This document shows, one piece after another, positions 25,938-34,561 of a DNA stretch of 64,000 bases. Source of the DNA: Streptomyces sp. NBS 14/10 (GTDB lineage: Bacteria > Actinomycetota > Actinomycetes > Streptomycetales > Streptomycetaceae); NCBI RefSeq assembly GCF_002224125.1, contig NZ_NCSM01000034.1, forward strand, positions 5,865-69,864. Direction: 5' to 3'. The first letter of the stretch is position 1. Each line of letters starts with the position of its first letter. The position numbers and the translations under genes are program-made. The notes below the pieces were generated by a model. It saw only the letters and a list, made by a program, of their open reading frames with translations, searched no databases and had not been told where the DNA came from.

Positions 25938-28501
25938 GGCGACGGCAGCGCCTGTTCCGCCCAGATCGTCTTCCCGGTGGCCGAGTGCCGGCTGCCCCAG
26001 CGCAGGCTGAGCTGGGCGACCAGCAGCAGCCCGCGCCCGCCCTCGTCGAAGACGCGGGCGCGGCGCAGATGCGGGGCGGTGTTGCTGCCGTCGGAGACCT
26101 CGCAGATCAGGGTGTGGTCGTAGATGAGGCGCAGCTGGATGGGCGCGGTGGCGTGCCGCATGGCGTTGGTGACCAGCTCGCTGACGACCAGTTCGGTGGT
26201 GAAGACGGCCTCCTCGAGACCCCAGGTCATCAGCTGGTCCGTCACGTCCCGGCGGGCCCGGGCCACGAGCGCCGGGTCGTCGGGCACGTCCCAGGTCGCC
26301 ACGCGCGACGCGTCCAGGCCGCGGGTGCGGGCCAGGAGGAGGGCGACGTCGTCGGGGGCGCCCTGCTCGGGGAGCAGTGTGCGCAGCACGCTGTCGCATC
26401 CGGCCTCCAGGGAGGGGGAGAGGCGGGCCAGCGCGCCGGTGAGGGCGGCGAGCCCTTCGTCGAGGTCGCGGCCCCGGCCGCCGATCAGGCCGTCGGTGTA
26501 GAGGGCGAGCACCGCGCCCTCGGGCATCTCGAACTCGACCGCCTCGAAGGGCAGCCCGCCGACGCCCAGCGGCGGCCCGGCCGGCACCTGGACGGGGTTC
26601 ACCGTGCCGTCGGGATCCACCAGGACCGGCGGCGGATGCCCCGCGCGGGCGAGCGCGCAGCTGCGGGCGACCGGGTCGTACACCGCGTACAGACAGGTGG
26701 CCCCGACGTCCCCGGCGGGTGTCATGTCCTCGGCGGGCGTGACGCCCCCGGTGGGCGTGGACGCGGTGCCCTCTGCGGACAGGTGGATGACGAGGTCGTC
26801 GAGGTGGGTGAGCAGTTCGTCGGGCGGCAGGTCGACGTCGGCCAGCGTGCGGACCGCCGTACGCAGCCGGCCCATCGTGGCCGAGGCATGGATGCCGTGG
26901 CCGACCACATCGCCGACGACCAGCGCGACCCGCGCCCCGGACAGCGGGATCACATCGAACCAGTCGCCGCCCACCCCGGCGTACGGCCCGGCGGGCTGGT
27001 AGCGGAAGGCGACGTCCAGCGCCGTGGGCCTGGGCAGCGTCTGGGGCAGCAGGCTGCGCTGCAGCGCCAGGGCGGTGTCGCGCTCCCGGGTGAAGCGGCG
27101 CGCGTTGTCCAGGCAGACGGCGGCCCGGGTGGTGATCTCCTCCGCGAGCAGCACATCGTCGTGGGTGAACGGATCGGGCCGGGTGTGCCGGGAGAAGGTG
27201 GCCACTCCGAGGGTGACCCCGCGGGCCCGGATGGGCACCGACATCATCGAGTGGAGGCCGTAGGTGCGCAGCATGGCGGCGAGGGCGGGGCTCTCGGCCG
27301 TCCAGCGCCTGAAGACGGGGTCGGTCACGCGATGGATGCTGGGACGGCCCACCGCCAGGGACCTGGCCTGCGGGGAGAACTCCGGATAGGTTCCCACCTG
27401 CCCCAGCTTGATCACGGCCTCCGGGGCGCCGGGGAAGACGGACTGACGGGCGACCCGGCGCAGCACCACCGGGCCGGCGAGCGGGCCGGGCGGCGGTTCG
27501 GCGAACGCCTCGACCCCCTCCGCCCCCGCGTTCTGGTCCAGCCGCTCCAGCAGGTCGACGCTGACGAAGTCGGCCAGGCCCGGGACGCCCACGTCGGCCA
27601 GCTCCTGCGCGGTCCGGGTGACGTCGAGCGTGGTGCCGATGCGCACGCTGGACTCGCTGAGCAGCAGCAGCCGCTGCCGGGCGAGGTACTGCTCGGTGAT
27701 GTCGTGGGCGGCCAGACAGATGCCGCGCACCTCGCCGTCCGGCGCTTTGACCGGGGCGAGGCGGGCGGACCAGGCGCGGGCGTGGGCCTCTTCGCCGACG
27801 CGGCGGAACGTCTCCACATCGCGCCGCTCCCCGGTGCGCAGCACCTCGACCATGTGCCGTTCGAGCTCTTCGCTCTCCAGCATTCCGCCGATCTCCGAGA
27901 GCCGCAGGCCGCGGATCTCGCTCTCGGGCAGGCCGATGACGTCGGCCATCTGATCGTTGATCCTGCGCAGCCGCAGCATCCTGTCGTAGATCGCCACGGG
28001 GCAGGGGGACTGCTGCGAGGCGAGCGCCAGCAGAGCCTCGTCCGCCGCTTCCGCCCCCTCCTCTTCGACGTCTCGGGTGCCGCCCTCGGGGCCCGGGAGC
28101 GGGGAGACCAGCAGCCAGTCGCCCGGCCCCCCGTCGGCGATCGGCTCGCCGCGGTGGGCCAGCAGCCGGACCCGTACGGGGCGGCCGTCGCGGTGGCGCA
28201 GGGTCAGCGTTCCGCTCCAGCGGGGGAGGGCCGCGACGGCCCGTACGTCGGCGGGGGAGACCTCCTCGGCGAGCAGCGCGGCGGCCCGCCGCCCCACCAC
28301 CTCCGAGGGAAGGTGGCCGAGCAGCCGACGGGCGCCCTCGTTCCAGCTGGTCACGATGGCGTCAGCGCTGATCGTGGCCCTGGCCGTGGCCGCCTCGTCG
28401 AGCGGGTTGTCCGGCCGGTCGCCGAGCCCGTCGCCGAGCCCGTCGCCGGGTCCGTCGTCGGGTCCGTCGCCAAAGGGAAGGGAGGTCTTGTGGCCCGTCA
28501 T
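25928..28501 (-). CDS. PAS-PAS-GAF-PP2C phosphatase with HATPase domain
   Basis: 857 residues, cytosolic. PAS1 is about 35-145 and PAS2 about 155-275. The GAF domain (285-450) includes TYGLHSMMSVPIRARGVTLG. The SpoIIE/PP2C phosphatase (460-690) has Asp-metal motifs GVGGDWFDVI and VGDVVGHG. A C-terminal GHKL ATPase (710-850) contains ELVVSELVTNAMRHATAPI. This layout can both dephosphorylate an anti-anti-sigma factor and phosphorylate or bind one. The start at 28501 is followed by a GDG(L/P) repeat that carries little sequence. STAS genes at 20.9-21.9 kb are tentative partners. Confidence 0.9.
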   Translation of the reverse strand: MTGHKTSLPFGDGPDDGPGDGLGDGLGDRPDNPLDEAATARATISADAIVTSWNEGARRLLGHLPSEVVGRRAAALLAEEVSPADVRAVAALPRWSGTLTLRHRDGRPVRVRLLAHRGEPIADGGPGDWLLVSPLPGPEGGTRDVEEEGAEAADEALLALASQQSPCPVAIYDRMLRLRRINDQMADVIGLPESEIRGLRLSEIGGMLESEELERHMVEVLRTGERRDVETFRRVGEEAHARAWSARLAPVKAPDGEVRGICLAAHDITEQYLARQRLLLLSESSVRIGTTLDVTRTAQELADVGVPGLADFVSVDLLERLDQNAGAEGVEAFAEPPPGPLAGPVVLRRVARQSVFPGAPEAVIKLGQVGTYPEFSPQARSLAVGRPSIHRVTDPVFRRWTAESPALAAMLRTYGLHSMMSVPIRARGVTLGVATFSRHTRPDPFTHDDVLLAEEITTRAAVCLDNARRFTRERDTALALQRSLLPQTLPRPTALDVAFRYQPAGPYAGVGGDWFDVIPLSGARVALVVGDVVGHGIHASATMGRLRTAVRTLADVDLPPDELLTHLDDLVIHLSAEGTASTPTGGVTPAEDMTPAGDVGATCLYAVYDPVARSCALARAGHPPPVLVDPDGTVNPVQVPAGPPLGVGGLPFEAVEFEMPEGAVLALYTDGLIGGRGRDLDEGLAALTGALARLSPSLEAGCDSVLRTLLPEQGAPDDVALLLARTRGLDASRVATWDVPDDPALVARARRDVTDQLMTWGLEEAVFTTELVVSELVTNAMRHATAPIQLRLIYDHTLICEVSDGSNTAPHLRRARVFDEGGRGLLLVAQLSLRWGSRHSATGKTIWAEQALPSPES

Positions 28502-28645
28502 CGTCGATCTGTCCCACCTTCAGCACGCCTGGCCCCGGCCTCCGGGGTGGGAGGTCACCAGGGCGCGCAGATCCAGCGTCGTGCAGATCCGTCCCCACAT
28601 CAACCGGGGCGCCCCCCTCGTCAGGACGCGGCGTACGCGCCTCCG

Positions 28646-28708
28646 TCAGGCCCCGTACGCCGCGTCCAGGACGGCCGCGACGCGGTCGAGCGCGGAGGGC
28701 GGCGGGGT
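28646..28708 (-). pseudogene. C-terminal remnant of a MocR/PdxR-type regulator
   Basis: The frame reads PPPSALDRVAAVLDAAYGA and stops at 28646. This resembles the extreme C-terminus of MocR aminotransferase-domain proteins. The rest of the gene lies beyond the TnpB element at 30513-30990. The match is short, so the identity leans on context. Confidence 0.55.
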
Positions 28709-28820
28709 TGTGAGCTGCTGTCGGTTGACAGCGCTTGGGTGCGTTTTGGTGTGTGTGAGTGAGCATCGACGACCGTGCCACGGGACTTGGAAATGAAGGG
28801 AATGGGAGTTCTTATGTCGA

Positions 28821-30512
28821 ATGCGTGACCTTTATGGGGGGTGCTCGTTGGGTGTGGTGACGGGGTCTTCGAGCCGGGTGGGGGTGGGCGGGTTGCGCGA
28901 GGTGGCGGCGCCGTTGGTGGTGCCCGGCCCGACCGGGGTGGCCACCCGCACCAGCCTCAAAGGCCTGACCGGGCAGGACGAGAAGGTCCTGCGCCTGGTC
29001 GGCGGGCTGCTCGGTTCCCTGGCCTCCCGGGACCTGAAGGCCCGCTGCGTGGCCGGACTGGATCACCACACTGACCAGTGGGCGCAGCGCAAGCGGGTGT
29101 TGACCCAGGACTCCTCCTCGCGCTGGGCGGGCAGTATCACCAAGGCCACGCATGATCAGTGGGCGCTGGCCCGGCGCGGTCAGCTCGCGCATATCCAGAA
29201 CCTCCAGGCAGGCATCGACGTGATCGCTCGTCGGCTGTCGTTGCCGGTCGGGGCGAAGGGTTCCAAGGGGGCGCCGGGTGGTTATCGCTCCCGGCAGGAG
29301 TGGTTCGCCAAGTCCCGGCGCCTGCACCTGCTGGAAGACCAGCTGGAGCGGGAGCGGGCGGACCGTGAGGCCGGGCGGGTGCGGGTGGTGCGCGGTGGCA
29401 GGAAGCTGCTGCGTAACCGGCACAACCTTGAGGCCGCCCGCCTGACCGCGACGCAGTGGCGCCAGCGGTGGGAGGCCAGGCGTTGGTTCCTCCAGGCCGA
29501 TGGCGAGTCGGGGAAGGGTTGCGGGAACGAGACGATCCGTGTCACTGCGGACGGTGAGGTGAGCATCAAGCTTCCAGCGCCGCTGGCCGGGCTGGCGAAC
29601 CGGCCCCACGGCCGGTATGTGCTGGCCTGCCGGGTCCGCTTCCGGCACCGGGGCCGGGAGTGGGTGGACCGTGTCTCGGCGAATCGTGCTGTGGCGTACC
29701 GCATCCACTACGACGTGGGGCGTGGCCGTTGGTACCTGACGGCATCCTGGCAGACCCCACCCGTGGAGACGGTGCCGCTGGAGGCGGCCCGGGCGGGTGG
29801 TCTGGTGGGTGTCGACATGAACGCCGACCATCTGGCTGCCTGGCGCCTGGACGCCCACGGCAACCCCGTCGGCAACCCCCGCAGGTTCGACTACGACCTC
29901 ACGGGCAGCGCACCGCACCGGGACGCGCAGGTGCGGCATGCTCTCATCCGCCTCCTGCACTGGGCTGGCCGCCACCACCTGGCCATCGCCATTGAGGACC
30001 TGGACTTCCGGGCGGAGACGACCCGGGAGAAGCACGGGCGGCGTAAGCGCTTCCGCAAACTGATCTCCGGCATGCCCGTGAGCAAGCTGCGGGCCCACTT
30101 GGTGTCGATGGCCGCCGAGCTCGGCATCACCATCGTCGCTGTCGATCCCGCCTACACCAGCCGCTGGGGCGCCCAGCACTGGCAAAAGCCCCTGACCTGC
30201 AAGACCCGCAAGACCACCCGCCACGACGCCGCCGCCGTGGCGATCGGACGGCGCGCCCTGGGGTGCCCGATCCGGCGACGGACGCAACCGCCCCTGCACG
30301 ACCAGAGCGATCGTGCAGGGCATCGGAGCGTCCAGGCCGCATCGGGCATCCCGGGGCGTGAGGGAACCCGCCCCCGCACTCCCGGACCACGGACACGATC
30401 CGCCGGCGCCGGATACGGAGCGAAAGCGGGGGACCAGTGTGCCCACAACCGTTCGGGGCACACGGCTGAGCACGAGTCCTGGCAACAGGACTCACTCCCG
30501 CTCAGTCCCTAG
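28821..30512 (+). CDS. TnpB-related RNA-guided nuclease/transposon accessory protein
   Basis: 563 residues. The RuvC catalytic triad is intact: Asp332 (GVDMNADHLA), Glu392 (AIEDLDF) and Asp469 (RHDAAAVAIGRR). The zinc-ribbon Cys pairs that normally sit between the second and third motifs are missing; only one Cys remains in LTCKTRKTT. The C-terminal 90 residues after the last motif look like translated RNA rather than a domain. Proteins of this degenerate type are widespread in Streptomyces and are annotated as TnpB-related. Activity is plausible but unproven. The start at 28821 is approximate. Confidence 0.82.
   Translation: MRDLYGGCSLGVVTGSSSRVGVGGLREVAAPLVVPGPTGVATRTSLKGLTGQDEKVLRLVGGLLGSLASRDLKARCVAGLDHHTDQWAQRKRVLTQDSSSRWAGSITKATHDQWALARRGQLAHIQNLQAGIDVIARRLSLPVGAKGSKGAPGGYRSRQEWFAKSRRLHLLEDQLERERADREAGRVRVVRGGRKLLRNRHNLEAARLTATQWRQRWEARRWFLQADGESGKGCGNETIRVTADGEVSIKLPAPLAGLANRPHGRYVLACRVRFRHRGREWVDRVSANRAVAYRIHYDVGRGRWYLTASWQTPPVETVPLEAARAGGLVGVDMNADHLAAWRLDAHGNPVGNPRRFDYDLTGSAPHRDAQVRHALIRLLHWAGRHHLAIAIEDLDFRAETTREKHGRRKRFRKLISGMPVSKLRAHLVSMAAELGITIVAVDPAYTSRWGAQHWQKPLTCKTRKTTRHDAAAVAIGRRALGCPIRRRTQPPLHDQSDRAGHRSVQAASGIPGREGTRPRTPGPRTRSAGAGYGAKAGDQCAHNRSGHTAEHESWQQDSLPLSP
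30290..30512 (+). ncRNA. Candidate omega-RNA/right-end RNA overlapping the TnpB 3' end
   Basis: Three perfect hairpins lie in the last 220 nt of the tnpB frame: arms 30292-30301/30311-30320 (CCCTGCACGA), 30437-30444/30456-30463 (GTGTGCCC) and 30474-30481/30486-30493 (GAGTCCTG). Known TnpB guide RNAs come from exactly this position. The boundaries are inferred. Confidence 0.45.
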
Positions 30513-30990
30513 GAACGGTGTAGGGCAACCGCAGAGCGGCCGCGAAGCCCGGGCCAGGGGACACCTCCACCCCAAGCCCGGCCAGGTGGTCGGACGCTGC
30601 CGCCGCAGCTCCGCCCGGCGCGCAGCAGTACGGGCATCGGGTCGCCCAGCAGCTCGGCGGCCACGAGCTGCTGCATCGGCGACGCGGCCAGCGGCGGGCA
30701 CAGCGGGTCGCGGCACAGCTCGCCGATCAGACCGGCCGGCCCCCGGATCCAGCCGATGCGCAGGCCGCCCCATACGGTCCTGGCGGCCGAGCCGATCAGC
30801 AGGGCGCGCCGGATGCGGGGCGGTGCCGCCCCGCATCCGGCGCCCTGGCGCAGGTCGGGGTCGCGCAGGTCGAGGTCGCGCATCGTCTCGCCCGCCACGA
30901 CCGTGACCCGGTGGCGTGCGGCCGACTCGGCGACGGCCCGCCGGGTACGGGGGGTCATGAGCGCGCCGGTCGGGTTCTGGAAGTCGGGCA
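30513..30990 (-). pseudogene. MocR/PdxR regulator fragment (aminotransferase domain)
   Basis: The reverse frame begins [20 protein letters not shown], typical of the PLP domain of MocR proteins at about residue 250 of 470, and continues LLIGSAARTVWGGLRIGWIR. The frame is lost near 30600 (DPMPVLLRAG then RRAELRRQ in another frame), so at least one frameshift occurs. Helix-turn-helix and first half are missing at the right end. The left end runs into the TnpB element. It cannot encode a working regulator. Confidence 0.8.
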
Positions 30991-31566
30991 CGCCACGCCC
31001 ACCTCGTCGCCGGCCTGGACGCGGCCGACTCGGTCTACGTGGACCTGCACAAGTGGCTGAACGTGCCGTACGACAGCGCCGTCCAGTTCACCCGCCGCCG
31101 CGACCTTCAGGCCCGGGTCTTCCAGAACGCGGCCGCCTACCTCGGCCCGCTCGGCGCGACCCCCGACCTCGTCCACCTCACCCCCGAGAACTCCCGCCGC
31201 CTGCGCGCCCTCGCCGCCTGGTTCACGCTGCGGGCCTACGGCCGGGACGGGCACCGCGACATCGTCGAGCGCTGCACGGACTGCGCCCACGCCCTGGGCG
31301 AGGCCGTCGACGCCGCCCCGGGGCTACGGCTCCTCGCGCCCGTCCGGCTGAACGTCGTCTGCTTCACCCTGGCCGAGGACCCGACCCCCGAACGGCTCGC
31401 CGCCTTCGCCGAGTCGCTGGCCGACGAGGTCTTCCTCACCCCGACCGTCTACGCGGGCGTCCCCGCGCTGCGCGCGGCCTTCAGCAACTGGCGCACCACC
31501 GAGGCCGATGTGCGCCGCATCGCCCGGCGCCTCGCGGAGGCGACCCGAGGTACGGGCGCATGTTGA
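30991..31566 (+). pseudogene. PLP-dependent decarboxylase, C-terminal half only
   Basis: Open frame from 30991: [20 protein letters not shown], which contains the PLP lysine in [12 protein letters not shown], to the natural stop at 31566. This is group II (aromatic-L-amino-acid/glutamate type) decarboxylase. The first half (about 250 residues including the start) is missing. An internal GTG at 31039 could begin a short product, but the PLP pocket would be incomplete. The fragment abuts the MocR fragment exactly head to head. Confidence 0.83.
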
Positions 31567-31850
31567 CAGCGGGTGACCGCCTGGCTGTAATGGGGCGCGG
31601 TGCCACGTGGCGTCGACCAAAGAGCAGTGGGCCGGTCGGCAGCTGGGCGAGCACCATCATGAAGGGGCCACGCCATGAGTTCATACTCCGCGCCTCGCAT
31701 CTGACCCGAGAGCCATCGCGCGTCGGGCCCTGTCCGTCATTTCTGTTCGTCGGCTGAACACATCCACGTCCATCTCCGGATCTTCAGATCTCGGGACCTT
31801 CGGACGAGGGCCGCGCGCCTCCACACCCTTTTCCGGAGAGTCGACACCGC
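31567..31850. other. Gap after the decarboxylase remnant
   Basis: 284 bp with no convincing gene or terminator. It should hold the promoter of the following gene. Confidence 0.5.
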
Positions 31851-32771
31851 ATGCCCAAGTCCTTCAACCAGCAGATCATCGAGGAGTTCCGAGCAAACGG
31901 AGGAAAGGTCGGTGGCCCCTTCGAAGGCGGCGACCTCCTCCTGCTCACCACCACCGGAGCGAAGTCGGGGGAGCGCCACACCGTTCCGCTCGGCTACGTC
32001 CGCGACGGCGAACTGCACCTCGTCGTCGCGTCCAACCTCGGCGCGCCCCGCCATCCCGCCTGGTACCACAACCTCCTCGCCCACCCCGTGGTGCGGGTGG
32101 AGGCCGGCACCGAGGCGTACGAGGCGATCGCGGTCCCCGCCGAGGGGGCGCGGCGCGACGAGCTCTTCGAGCAGGTGGTGCGGGTGGCGCCCGGTTACGG
32201 CGACTACCAGAGCCGTACCGCCCGCACGCTGCCGGTCGTGGTGCTGGAGCGCCCCGACCACGCAGCGGGGGAGGCGCCCGGCGAGGTCAGGACCCTCGCC
32301 GACAAGTTCCTGCAGATCCACACCTGGCTGCGCGGCCAGCTGCGCCACATACGCGACGAGGCCGACGCCCACCTCGCCGCCCGAGCCGCCCACCAGGGCC
32401 CGGGCGAACCCCCGCCACCCGGGCTCGGCCTGCAGATCCGCCAGCACTGCCTGGCCTTCTGCGAGGGGCTGACGCACCACCACACCGGCGAGGACGACCA
32501 CATCTTCCCCGCCCTCGCGACCCACCACCCCCAGCTCCGCGAACCCCTCGAACACCTCCGCGACCAGCACCGCACGCTCGCCCGCCTCAAGGACCGGCTG
32601 CTCGCCCTGCTCGCCGACATCGCCACCGCCGACCCCGTACGCTTCCGGGCCGACCTGGACCGGATCAGCGAGGAGCTGACCCGGCACCTGGACGACGAGG
32701 AGAAGTGGCTGCTCCCCGCCCTGGCACAGATCCCCTTCCCACCGACCCCACCCGCCCAGCAGACCGATTGA
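31851..32771 (+). CDS. Deazaflavin-dependent nitroreductase-like/hemerythrin fusion
   Basis: 306 residues. Residues 1-130 are a DDN-type F420-binding domain: PKSFNQQIIEEFRANGG, TTTGAKSGERHTVPLGYVRD and GAPRHPAWYHNLLAHP. Residues 150-295 are a hemerythrin HHE domain with His/Glu iron ligands: QIHTWLRGQLRHIRDEAD, THHHTGEDDHIFPAL and HLDDEEKWLLPAL. The fold pair suggests F420-linked reduction coupled to an O2 or NO sensor di-iron site. I know the two families separately and have seen similar fusions in actinobacteria, but no function. It is monocistronic. Confidence 0.87.
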   Translation: MPKSFNQQIIEEFRANGGKVGGPFEGGDLLLLTTTGAKSGERHTVPLGYVRDGELHLVVASNLGAPRHPAWYHNLLAHPVVRVEAGTEAYEAIAVPAEGARRDELFEQVVRVAPGYGDYQSRTARTLPVVVLERPDHAAGEAPGEVRTLADKFLQIHTWLRGQLRHIRDEADAHLAARAAHQGPGEPPPPGLGLQIRQHCLAFCEGLTHHHTGEDDHIFPALATHHPQLREPLEHLRDQHRTLARLKDRLLALLADIATADPVRFRADLDRISEELTRHLDDEEKWLLPALAQIPFPPTPPAQQTD

Positions 32772-32803
32772 CGGTCGCGCCGGCGGAAACCAGAACCGCA
32801 CCC

Positions 32804-32841
32804 GGTCCGCGACGGACGCCGTGTTCGGCGGCGTGCGGACC
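32804..32841. terminator. Hairpin between convergent hemerythrin-fusion and sodN genes
   Basis: Outer arms GGTCCGC / GCGGACC and an inner ACGCCG-TGTT-CGGCG stem, between 32771 and 32872. Probably a bidirectional terminator. Confidence 0.55.
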
Positions 32842-32871
32842 AGGTGCGGCCAGGAAGGGCGCGATGCGAGA

Positions 32872-33267
32872 TCAGGCCTTCTTGGTCTCCCAGAAGATCT
32901 TGTCGATCTGGGCGATGTAGTCCAGAGCCTTCTGGCCCGTCGCCGGGTCCGTGGAGGCCTTGGCGGCGCTGAGGGCCTTGAGGGCGTCGTTGACCAGCTG
33001 GTGCAGCTCCGGGTACTTCTCGAAGTGCGGCGGCTTGAAGTAGTCGCTCCACAGCACCGAGACGTGGTGCTTGGCGAGCTCCGCGCGCTGCTCCTTGATG
33101 ACGGTGGCGCGAGCCCGGAAGTGCGGGTCCTCGTTGGCCTGGTACTTCTCCTGGACGGCCTTGACGGACTCGGCCTCGATACGGGCCTGGGCCGGGTCGT
33201 ACACGCCGCAGGGCAGGTCGCAGTGGGCGCTGACCTTGACCTTCGGGGCGAACAGGCGGGAGAGCAT
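32872..33267 (-). CDS. sodN: Nickel superoxide dismutase
   Basis: 131 residues with a 14-residue leader MLSRLFAPKVKVSA. Cleavage exposes the nickel hook His15-Cys16-Asp-Leu-Pro-Cys20-Gly (HCDLPCGVYDPAQ). The rest is the four-helix bundle of NiSOD. It removes superoxide in the cytoplasm. The start at 33267 is fixed by the leader. The maturation protease gene is divergent upstream, so the two share a 154-bp promoter region. Confidence 0.97.
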   Translation of the reverse strand: MLSRLFAPKVKVSAHCDLPCGVYDPAQARIEAESVKAVQEKYQANEDPHFRARATVIKEQRAELAKHHVSVLWSDYFKPPHFEKYPELHQLVNDALKALSAAKASTDPATGQKALDYIAQIDKIFWETKKA

Positions 33268-33421
33268 ACTGCTGTCCTTCCTAAGTGATCGTCTTCTCAG
33301 GTGCGAGATTACTCCGTGGGGGAAGGCTTTTCTCGGGTGCCCCGGGGGGCTTAGGTCAAAAGTCCAGTGGCAGCCTGAGATGCCTGGGATGCTGAATGTG
33401 TACGTGACCGGAGGTGCCGTG

Positions 33422-33940
33422 ATGCGAGAGCAGCTGCACGATCGCGGGCAGGAGCAGGACCGCGAGCGCGGTGGGCTGCTGCGGATCGGGCTCGCCGAGG
33501 TGTACAACCCGTCGATGGTGCCGACGCTGAACCCCGGTGACCGGCTGGTCGTCCGGTACGGCGCGGCCGTCCGCGCGGGCGATGTGGTGGTGCTGCGGCA
33601 TCCGTTCCGCCAGGACCTGCTGATCGTCAAGCGCGCGGTGGAGCGGCGCGACGGCGGCTGGTGGGTCATGGGGGACAACCCGTACGTGGAGAACGACAGC
33701 CGGGAGTTCGGCGTGGTGCCGGACGATCTGGTGGTGGCCCGGGCCTGGCTGCGGTTGCGGCCGCGGCCGGCCGCGGGGTCGGGTCCCGCGGGGTCGGGTC
33801 AGCGGTCGCTGACCGGGATGCTGTCGTGGGCGCTGTCCGCGGTGCGGCCGGTGCGGGCGCCGCGCTCCGGGCGGTCGTTGTCCGGCTGGCGCGGGGCGCT
33901 GTCGGAGCGCTCGGCGTCGAGGCGCTTGCGGGCGCGGTAG
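33422..33940 (+). CDS. sodX: SodX, nickel-SOD maturation protease
   Basis: Residues 1-113 are a soluble signal-peptidase I-like (S26) domain with the catalytic Ser31 (NPSMVPTLNPGDRL) and Lys70 (LLIVKRAV). No membrane segment, as expected for this family, because NiSOD is cleaved in the cytoplasm. ATG 33422 has GGAGGTG 5 nt upstream. The last 60 residues are Pro/Arg/Gly/Ser low complexity and overlap the 3' end of the convergent CGNR gene by 142 bp. Confidence 0.92.
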   Translation: MREQLHDRGQEQDRERGGLLRIGLAEVYNPSMVPTLNPGDRLVVRYGAAVRAGDVVVLRHPFRQDLLIVKRAVERRDGGWWVMGDNPYVENDSREFGVVPDDLVVARAWLRLRPRPAAGSGPAGSGQRSLTGMLSWALSAVRPVRAPRSGRSLSGWRGALSERSASRRLRAR

Positions 33941-34473
33941 GCGGCGACGTTGGCGCGGGTGGCGCAGCGGTCCGAGCAGTAGCGCCGGGATCGATTTGTC
34001 GATGTATCGAGATAGGCGTTGCGGCACGGCGTCGCCTCGCAGATGCCGAGGCGGTCGACGCCCAGCTCGGTGAGGTGGAAGGCCAGCCCCATGGAGGCGG
34101 TCGCGGCATAGCCGGCGCCCGCGTTGGCCGCGTAGTCGGCGATGTGCATATGCCAGTCGGGGCGGCCGTCCTCGTCCCGGTGCGCATGCCCGGAGATCTG
34201 CGGGCTGACCGGGAACTCGATCAGCAGCGCGTTCAGCAGGTCCACGGCCAGCACCTCGTCCCCGCCCGCCGCCGCCTCGAAGACGGCGCGCAGCCGGGCG
34301 CGCACTGATCTCAGCCGGGTGACATCGGCGTCGGTGGCGCGCCGCGCCGCCTGCTGGCTGGCCCCGAAGAGCTCGCGTACGGCCTCGACCGAGGTGAGGG
34401 TGTCGGTGCCGCGGGCGGGCTCCTCGCTGTTGACCAGGCGCACGGCGAGATCCGAGTAATAAGCCAGTTCCAC
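33799..34473 (-). CDS. CGNR zinc-finger domain protein
   Basis: 224 residues. The N-terminal ABATE-type domain begins MELAYYSDLAVRLVNSEEPA. The C-terminal CGNR zinc finger contains CEATPCRNAYLDTSTNRSRR and YCSDRCATRANVAAYRARKR. CGNR proteins are putative stress-linked transcription factors. After the finger comes a 35-residue Arg/Ser/Asp tail that overlaps the sodX tail on the opposite strand. The start at 34473 is conserved. Confidence 0.86.
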   Translation of the reverse strand: MELAYYSDLAVRLVNSEEPARGTDTLTSVEAVRELFGASQQAARRATDADVTRLRSVRARLRAVFEAAAGGDEVLAVDLLNALLIEFPVSPQISGHAHRDEDGRPDWHMHIADYAANAGAGYAATASMGLAFHLTELGVDRLGICEATPCRNAYLDTSTNRSRRYCSDRCATRANVAAYRARKRLDAERSDSAPRQPDNDRPERGARTGRTADSAHDSIPVSDR

Positions 34474-34561
34474 TTGTGGTCCTTACAGGGGCGGGGCTAA
34501 GGTCGGTAATGGCTGATCTAGGTACGAGGGTATTACGACCGAGGGACGGGGAGAGCGTTCG

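Larger units (their letters stand above)
28709..30520 (+). mobile_element. TnpB-only IS200/IS605-type element splitting a MocR gene
   Basis: The element lies between two MocR fragments. A 6-bp stem (GCTGTC-GGTT-GACAGC) at 28717-28732 is a plausible left-end hairpin, and an 8-bp stem (GAGTCCTG-GCAA-CAGGACTC) at 30474-30493 a right-end one. There is no TnpA gene, so it depends on a transposase elsewhere. The ends are approximate and no target duplication is expected in this family. Confidence 0.6.

Noticed and set aside
30991..31566. An intact small decarboxylase starting at 31039
   Set aside because: The N-terminal half with much of the PLP pocket is absent, and the frame continues upstream without a start until the MocR junction.
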